Shown one piece after another: positions 57,640 through 64,000 of a stretch of DNA of 64,000 bases. The position numbers and the translations under genes were made by a program. Under the pieces are notes generated by a model. The model worked only from the letters and a program-made list of their open reading frames with translations. It was not told the DNA's origin and ran no database searches. The DNA comes from Sipunculus nudus (taxonomy: Eukaryota > Annelida > Sipuncula > Golfingiida > Sipunculidae), in contig CM049320.1 of NCBI GenBank assembly GCA_026874595.1, positions 16,320,988 to 16,384,987 on the forward strand. Direction: 5' to 3'. How positions within the stretch are numbered: the first letter of the stretch is position 1; each line of letters starts with the position of its first letter.

Positions 57640-58337
57640 ATAATTAGCCTTAAAAAAACTGGCTAATTACAGTAAGTTTCAGAAGTTTTGAACTGAGAAA
57701 ACAGTACTGAAACCAGACATTCATATACTCAAACCAGAGTTGATCTGAAATTAATAATTGGAAATGACACCAAACTGATGTTATAGTGTATACTTGCTCA
57801 ATGAAATTACCCCACTATTAGGAGTTAATATTTATTCAGTGAGAATATTACCTGAAGCACAACATTGTTTCAGGATTAGCATATACCTTGAAGATTTGGC
57901 TAGAACACATGCATGTTTTGTGAGTAATGCTAGTTCAGTGATACCTGAACATCATTACTGGTTTGATATAAACCCAGATTAGAGTGAAAATTTTTTATGT
58001 TGTTAGATACGCCCTGGTATAATTTTTCCTACACTGGTTTGTGATTGGTCACGTGGTAGGGTCTCTTTACAGGTAAGTTTACCCCTCCCGATTGGCATGG
58101 TAATCATAGGTGCATGGTGTTTATTGATATCTTGATATCCATCCGTCCATCCGTCTGACCCTTCGTCCGACCTTCCGTCCGTCCGTCCGTATAAGTAGAT
58201 TTTGATGCGTAGAGCTACCGTAGTGTAATTGTACGGATACCGCCGGTTCGTTCGGTTGGCTTTAACAGTACGTATTTACGGATTTTTAAGAGCGGATATT
58301 ACTAGATACTGGAATCTTACTAGGTTAGAGCGTTACC
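57640..58337 (+). other. Retrotransposon 5' leader
   Basis: About 700 bases with no long frame. Contains imperfect CCGT/CCAT tetranucleotide repeats at 58138-58192, the complement of the ACGG motif seen in the hairpin-ended repeats. Confidence 0.6.
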
Positions 58338-61298
58338 ATGGAGACGTTAGAGTCACTTGTTAGATGCGGACAGGCCTTGGGGCTTAAGGACCAGGCTTTA
58401 CAAGATTATGTTGAGGCTAGACGGCGTGCGGATGAAGAACGTGAGGAAAGAGCCAGGCAACGTGAAATAGAGAAGGAACAGCGGGAATTAGAGCGGGAAT
58501 TAGAGCGTGAGCAGCGGGAATTAGAGCGCGAGCGAGAGGCTAAAGCCCACGAAATAGAGGTTCTAAGGTTAAAGTCTGACTCTGGGGTTAAAGAAGAGAG
58601 AAGTAGGGATGTATTCCCGAAAATCCAGCTTCCACCTTTTGATGAGGCTCACGATCAGCTAGATGCGTTTCTTGAGCGATTTGAACGATTAGCTGTATGT
58701 CAAGGCTATGATAGGGAGAATTGGGCGTTACACCTGAGTCCGTTACTGCGGGGTAAGGCGCTAGGGACTTACACACAGTTATCGGTTAGTGAGGCCATGG
58801 ATTACGATAAGTTAAAAATAGCCTTGTTAAAGCGATACCAAATGACCGAAGAGGGTTATCGACACAAGTTTCGGACTTGTAGGCCTGAGCGACGCGAAAC
58901 GCCGAGTCAGTTTGCGGTGAGACTGAGTGGATACCTAGACCATTGGATAGGGATGGCAGGGGTCGGAGGTGACTACGACGGGGTAGTTAACCTGTTGATG
59001 TGTGAGCAGTTCGTAAACTGCTGTAGTAGGGATCTCTCTATGTTTTTGAAAGAGAGACGGTGTCGTGACTTTGATAGTATGGTAGACTTAGCCGAGAGTT
59101 ATACGGAGGCTCACGGTGTACACAGCCTTACAGCAGGTCCTCGTTATGGCAATAATGTGCCGCGTCCAGCGCAACCGGTATCTCAGCTTAGAGAGAAGCG
59201 AGAGGTTGAGCGCAGTCCGGGCGGTCAGACATTTAAGCCATCAGGAGGCATCAGATGTTATTTATGTAATGAACTGGGACATAAGGCGCGGGAATGTAAG
59301 ACTAGTGCCCGGTCGAGGCCTAGGTCTTCCCCTCAAGTAGGGCGTGCTGCTGGCGATCAGCAGAGGTATAGGACTAATTTTAGCCCCCCGTATAACCCAA
59401 AACAGAAACCGGAGACTATGTCAATGGCAGTAGTCGAGGCGGAAACGGAGACAGTCGGTGCGGTGAAACCGGAAGTAGAGAGTCCGAGTCAGTCGTTAGG
59501 ATTTGCTGCCCAGACAGAAGGCGGAATCTCGTTACCTGTGTGTGAAGGGCTGGTGAATGGTAAGTCAGCGAGGGTGCTGCGGGATTCGGGATGTTCCTCG
59601 GCAGGAATACGTGAGTCGTACGTGGAGCCGAATCAGTTCACCGGACACCAGGTCGAGTGTAGGTTGTTCGACGGGTCTGTAAGACAATTTCCTACGGCTA
59701 GGATTAATGTGGACTGTGCGTACTTTGTCGGTACTATCGAGGCAATGGTGGTCGGGGATGCTGTATGTGATTTAGCGCTAGGTAACGTAGCGGGAGCGCG
59801 TGATCCGTATGATCCGGACCCGACGTGGAAGTCTGAGCGGTCCTCAGGCATAGTGTGTGACGGTGTAGAGTCACAAAAGGAGGTGTCGTCCGCGGTGGAG
59901 ACACCGAGCGCTGCACGAGAGAAACAGATACCGACGCGTAGCTTGAATGTTGCAAGCCCAGTTGCCGATGTGAGTCCGGCCGAATTTTTTAAGGCGCAGG
60001 AGGAGGATGGGTCTTTAGCGCCGTATTGGAGGCTAGCTAGAGAGGCTAGAAATGATAGTCCATTTAGAATTGAGGACGGATATTTAGTTCGGGTTGTGAG
60101 TGATAAACGGGGAGATCAAGATGGATCTCGAGTGGTGGTACCTCAGACGTTACGGTACGACGTAATGAGGATGGGCCACGAAGCGGTTATGGCGGGCCAT
60201 CAGGGCATAGACAAAACGCACGACCGCGTGAGAACTCAGTTTTTCTGGAAAGGGATGTATAATGACATTGCTGAGTTTTGCAAGTCCTGTCCCATTTGCC
60301 AGAAAACCATACCGAAAGGCAAGGTGCCTGGAGCTACGTTAGGCCAGATGCCATTAATTGATGAGCCCTGGCGTAGAATTTCGATGGATCTGGTTGGGCC
60401 GATCCATCCAGCGTCTGAGAGAGGTCACAGGTATATTCTGACCGTTATGGATTATGCCACTAGATATCCGGAGGCTGTTGCTTTAAAGAACATAGATACG
60501 GTCTCTGTGGCTGATGCGCTAGTTGATATTTATGCGTGGTTAGGAGTGCCGTCAGAGGTGCTTACTGACATGGGAACACAATTTACGTCAGACCTCATGC
60601 GAGAAGTTAGCCGTGTTTTGTCTGTAAGACAGCTCACCACTACTCCTTACCATCCTATGTGCAACGGAATGGTGGAGAGATTCAATGGAACGTTAAAGTT
60701 AATGTTGAAACGGATGTGCGAGGAAAGACCGCGAGATTGGGATCGGTACCTCAGCGCCGTGCTTTTTGCGTACCGAGAAGCACCACATGAGAGCACAGGG
60801 TTCTCACCCTTTGAGTTGCTCTATGGTAGGATCGTTAGAGGACCGATGCGGATTCTAAGGGATCTGTGGACCAAGCGAGATACTAGCGTCGAGACTAAAA
60901 CCACGTACCAATACGTCCTGGACCTACAAGACAAACTAAGCGACACATGCGCGTTAGCTAGAGAGGCGTTGAACAAATCAGCGAACAGACACAGACTGTT
61001 ATATGATAGAGGTAAATGCACGCGCAGGTTTGAGGCCGGAGACGAAGTTTTGTTGTTACTCCCAACGGAGCGGAACAAATTAATGGTACAGTGGAAAGGC
61101 CCCTATACTATTGTAAACAGGGTTGGGGACTTAGACTATCGGATTAAGATTGGCGATAAGGTTAAAACCTTCCACGTGAATATGCTGAAACGGTACCATG
61201 CTAGAAACGAGCCCCAGCATATTCTGGCAGCGGTAGCCAAGGGCGCACCTGATTCTATACATGATCCTGACGGTGTAGACGGGGAAACAGAGCACTGA
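58338..61298 (+). CDS. Gag-protease-integrase polyprotein of the LTR retrotransposon
   Basis: 986 residues. Residues about 30-78 form a Glu/Arg-rich charged helix. About 90-260 is a capsid-like region whose second half (LMCEQFVNCCSRDLSMFLKE) resembles the SCAN fold. The CCHC zinc knuckle is C307-C310-H315-C320. Protease-like DSG is at 416-418 (DTG is commoner). The integrase has the HHCC zinc site H614-H621-C651-C654 and the catalytic triad D684, D744, E780 (DD35E), then a GPY/F-type end (WKGPY near 920). No RT lies between protease and integrase. Gag and integrase look intact, so this protein could be made. The ATG at 58338 opens the frame about 720 bases after the 5' LTR. Confidence 0.93.
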   Translation: METLESLVRCGQALGLKDQALQDYVEARRRADEEREERARQREIEKEQRELERELEREQRELEREREAKAHEIEVLRLKSDSGVKEERSRDVFPKIQLPPFDEAHDQLDAFLERFERLAVCQGYDRENWALHLSPLLRGKALGTYTQLSVSEAMDYDKLKIALLKRYQMTEEGYRHKFRTCRPERRETPSQFAVRLSGYLDHWIGMAGVGGDYDGVVNLLMCEQFVNCCSRDLSMFLKERRCRDFDSMVDLAESYTEAHGVHSLTAGPRYGNNVPRPAQPVSQLREKREVERSPGGQTFKPSGGIRCYLCNELGHKARECKTSARSRPRSSPQVGRAAGDQQRYRTNFSPPYNPKQKPETMSMAVVEAETETVGAVKPEVESPSQSLGFAAQTEGGISLPVCEGLVNGKSARVLRDSGCSSAGIRESYVEPNQFTGHQVECRLFDGSVRQFPTARINVDCAYFVGTIEAMVVGDAVCDLALGNVAGARDPYDPDPTWKSERSSGIVCDGVESQKEVSSAVETPSAAREKQIPTRSLNVASPVADVSPAEFFKAQEEDGSLAPYWRLAREARNDSPFRIEDGYLVRVVSDKRGDQDGSRVVVPQTLRYDVMRMGHEAVMAGHQGIDKTHDRVRTQFFWKGMYNDIAEFCKSCPICQKTIPKGKVPGATLGQMPLIDEPWRRISMDLVGPIHPASERGHRYILTVMDYATRYPEAVALKNIDTVSVADALVDIYAWLGVPSEVLTDMGTQFTSDLMREVSRVLSVRQLTTTPYHPMCNGMVERFNGTLKLMLKRMCEERPRDWDRYLSAVLFAYREAPHESTGFSPFELLYGRIVRGPMRILRDLWTKRDTSVETKTTYQYVLDLQDKLSDTCALAREALNKSANRHRLLYDRGKCTRRFEAGDEVLLLLPTERNKLMVQWKGPYTIVNRVGDLDYRIKIGDKVKTFHVNMLKRYHARNEPQHILAAVAKGAPDSIHDPDGVDGETEH

Positions 61299-61299
61299 T

Positions 61300-61896
61300 A
61301 GACCTAAGACAAAGAAGGCTTTGCGAGCATTCCTAGGTCTTACAGGGTACTATCGTAAATTCGTGCCAAACTATGCGGAAATAGCGGTGCCCTTGACTGA
61401 TCTAACGCGTAAAGGTCAACCTAACAAACTAGACTGGAAACCCGTACACGAGAACGCGTACTGTTCTCTAAAGGCTAAACTGTCAGACCCTCCCATACTG
61501 AAGCTACCTGATTTCAGTAAACGATTTTATTTGAAATGTGATGCATCTGATGTGGGTATTGGCTGTATCCTGATGCAAAGACACGAGGGGATCATGCACC
61601 CAGTAGCTTATGCCAGTCGTAAACTATTGCCCAGGGAGAGAAATTACTCCACCATCGAGAAAGAGTCATTAGCAATTGTATGGTCTGTACAGAAATTTGA
61701 GATGTACCTGGCTTGTAGACCGTTCACCATTCAGACCGACCACAAACCATTAAAGTGTATTAGCAAATCAAAATGTGCTAATAAGAGAGTAATGAGATGG
61801 GCACTGGTTCTACAAGAGTTTAGATTTGATATTGAAGCAGTGTCAGGTAAACTAAACCATGGACCTGATTTTCTTAGCAGACTGCCTGAGTGTTAG
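61300..61896 (+). pseudogene. RT thumb and RNase H fragment of the LTR retrotransposon
   Basis: Lies in the +1 frame relative to the upstream polyprotein, whose stop is at 61296-61298. Starts RPKTKKALRAFLGLTGYYRK, the RT connection/thumb, then RNase H with D in LKCDASDVG, E in EKESLAIVW, D in QTDHKPL and D in LNHGPDFLSRLPE, followed by TAG. The RT fingers and palm (including Y-x-DD) are missing; the deletion junction should lie close to 61280-61300. Without its own start it is probably not translated unless by frameshifting. Confidence 0.88.
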
Positions 61897-62100
61897 GATG
61901 TAATGAGCTATAATGTTTAGCCAGTTAAGTCTAAACATGTACAGGATTTTGCCCTGTGTCATAGACCGTGGGCATGTACTAATGACAACTGGTTACATGA
62001 CCCTTATGTATTGCTATGTATTGCTACATGTAAATATGTTTAGCTGGACCCTGTAAGATAGAACGATACGATGTATCGAGAAAATACTGTGTATTTTCCT

Positions 62101-62116
62101 TAAAAGGAGGGGGTGA
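62101..62116 (+). promoter_or_regulatory. Polypurine tract
   Basis: TAAAAGGAGGGGGTGA immediately precedes the 3' LTR, the expected plus-strand priming site. Confidence 0.85.
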
Positions 62117-63217
62117 TGTCACCAGAAATCGGTGACAATATGTACGGTGTTTTGTATCATAGTTTAACGAAGTCTGTTCTCTATTGATATTGACGTGAAG
62201 CGTCATCCTAAAGCGTTGACAGGTCTTGATTGTATATATATATATATTGTGTATTCTTGTATGGAATCCCATCGGCTATCAGCTGATTTATCCGTGTCAC
62301 GCATCGTGTGTAATTATTACATTTTGGTATGTGGGTCGCCATGGTGACGCTAACAGTCAAACTAGGTCACATATATCCTTATATGGGACACTTGAGCCAT
62401 AAGCCAATCAGAGAACCGGATCGCCGTATTGTGACGACGATTGTGACGTCAGAGTTCAGGGAGAGACGCTGGAAGCTGCCTTCAGTTGGGTCTTGAAGCT
62501 TGAGGTGGCAGCACGCACGAACGGGAGTAGGAACATTGAAACGCCAGGAACGGCATAGAAGCAAGCTTCTACAAGGACCCAGCTCATGAGAACTCAGCCG
62601 TGCTGCCGAAAGAGCTTCGTATTGGCGATATAGAGAGAGCGCGCTCGTCACCTGCCGGCCTAGTTCAGCTTGACCTAGATACATAACCGCCGTAAGCCGA
62701 GAAACCATTGCTACACGAGCAAGGTCAAGGACTCTAAGCTATACGTAAACAAAGACAAGCAAGATCAGTTGAAGATCGCTAAACTCAGAAAGACTAGATC
62801 TATATGGTACTAACCATACGCTAGATTCTACACTAAACAGTAACCAGAGATCTCTGAAGGAACTGGACTTTATGGTTTTTTTTATACAAACCACGGACTC
62901 GGTAAATATCCTGTATTTTTAATGTGAAGGACTGTCGCATTGACACATCAACGCACACACACTTACATCTACGTCTTTGTAAGTATTGTCTTGAATTATA
63001 TTTGTGAATTTAACCTGATGTCTCATAGTTTCTATTGATCTGGGTGTATGATTGTCTGGTATTTTTATACACGTCCTTAAAAGAACCTGGAAATGTCACC
63101 TGTAATGACCGGGATCTAATTTCTTGATTAATGAAATCAAGTGGCGAGCGTTAACCCATCCTATTGTTTTATAGGATATATCCGTTGTAAAGTTTTCATG
63201 TTAAGTTAGGGGTGACA
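62117..63217 (+). repeat. 3' LTR
   Basis: 1101 bases, near-identical to the 5' LTR; followed by target duplication AGTGT at 63218-63222. Confidence 0.95.
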
Positions 63218-63222
63218 AGTGT

Positions 63223-64000
63223 ATATTTTTGAAATCCTTACAAAAATCTCGAAAGTACATAATTGTATCTCAAAGGGATCTCATATATTCTCTTGTAGTT
63301 GTCAATGACGATTGGGAGCATTTATAGCTTTAGTGCTGAAGAAATGAAATCCTGAATGTTTATAAAAGGGGTTAGGCCACACAAAATAAATCAATATATA
63401 GTTCTACGGAGTCATTTCTCCTTTTTTCATTAAATGAGCGCTTACACCCCTGTAGTATTGATGCTAACAGTTACTAGTGCATTAATTTGCCCAAGTCCAG
63501 TCAAAGGTATCATGTATGTTAACCATATTTTGATGCAAAATTTCAGGCCGATACGTCAAACCACTCCTGAGATAAATACACGAATGTATTTTACCAATAT
63601 ATGACTGTAAGTGGGGTCACCTGTCTTATGTATGATCGAGAAAGTTATGCAAGATGGAAAACAAAATTTCAGGCCGATACATTGGAATCAATACATTGAA
63701 CCACTCCTGAGATATGTGTTATTTTCACCCAAAAGCAAACTTACGTCAGATGAAATTGATTGTAGTAGGCGTCACCAGTCTTATATAAAAGATAAACCAT
63801 TACAAGATCTATAGAAATGCTAACTTACAGGCGGAATCAAACCACTCCTGAGAGAAATATGCCTAGATGTATTTTCAGAGATGTGACAGTTGGTGGCGCC
63901 TTTAGAATTGTCTGGGAGGAAGCTCCACTGAATGGACGAACGTCAACAATTTAAGGTCGATAAACCAAACCACTCCTAAGAAAGGGCATCAAGGTATCTC
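63223..64000. repeat. Palindromic tandem repeat family, third array (runs out of window)
   Basis: From about 63520, units with AATTTCAGGCCGATAC, AAACCACTCCTGAGA and a decayed GGTGGCGCC at about 63893 match the arrays at 7.9-8.7 and 10.6-11.6 kb. The first 300 bases show nothing recognisable. Confidence 0.65.

Larger units (their letters stand above)
56515..63217 (+). mobile_element. Young Gmr1-like (Ty3/gypsy) LTR retrotransposon with an RT deletion
   Basis: 6.70 kb between 5-bp target duplications AGTGT (56510-56514 and 63218-63222). The LTRs start TGTCACC and end GGTGACA. Order along the element: LTR, primer site, leader, Gag-protease-integrase frame, RT thumb plus RNase H frame, polypurine tract, LTR. 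Integrase lies upstream of RNase H, the copia-like order known from Gmr1-type gypsy elements. The RT fingers and palm are absent, so this copy cannot reverse-transcribe on its own. Confidence 0.93.

Noticed and set aside
1-64000. tRNA or rRNA genes
   Set aside because: No cloverleaf with A/B boxes or rRNA-like block was recognised by eye; a covariance-model scan would be needed to exclude small ones.

Overview
The window is animal (metazoan) nuclear DNA: AT-rich, intron-rich and full of mobile-element remains. Two spliced host genes can be recognised. A bivalve or other mollusc is the best guess. The reasons are a dispersed repeat family that combines an ACGG microsatellite with a terminal hairpin (resembling the pearl/Helentron-like elements described from clams and oysters), a DIRS retrotransposon, a Gmr1-like LTR retrotransposon and a general lophotrochozoan character. 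The species assignment is inference.

Layout. 1-1.7 kb: last two exons of a Polyhomeotic-type (PHC) Polycomb gene on the plus strand, carrying the C-terminal SAM domain. 1.7-15.7 kb: intergenic DNA with small DNA-transposon remnants, a bipartite tandem repeat built around the perfect palindrome GGTGGCGCCACC, a strong hairpin, and copies of the hairpin-ended repeat family. 15.73-21.37 kb: a structurally complete but frameshifted DIRS-type tyrosine-recombinase retrotransposon on the minus strand, with inverted terminal repeats and the diagnostic internal complementary region. 23.45-50.74 kb: a full 14-exon minus-strand gene for LSG1, the circularly permuted GTPase of late 60S ribosome biogenesis (778 residues predicted). 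Its introns hold several insertions: a hairpin-ended repeat in the last intron, TA-flanked elements in intron 6, a 3.65-kb and a 0.96-kb terminal-inverted-repeat element in intron 1, and a G-quadruplex-like tract. An apparent second promoter and non-coding first exons lie inside intron 1, ending in a TAATG stop/start overlap exactly at the splice to exon 2. 50.9-56.5 kb: a second long hairpin-ended repeat inverted relative to the first, older repeats and microsatellites. 56.515-63.217 kb: a young LTR retrotransposon with near-identical 1.1-kb LTRs and a 5-bp target duplication. It has gypsy-type proteins in copia-like order (Gag, protease, integrase, then RT/RNase H) and a SCAN-like capsid, but most of the reverse transcriptase is missing. 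63.5-64.0 kb: another piece of the palindromic tandem repeat family, running out of the window.

The host genes are not functionally linked: PHC acts in Polycomb repression and LSG1 in cytoplasmic ribosome maturation. All exon coordinates come from reading splice sites and conserved protein order by eye; every LSG1 junction is phase-consistent. No database search was possible.
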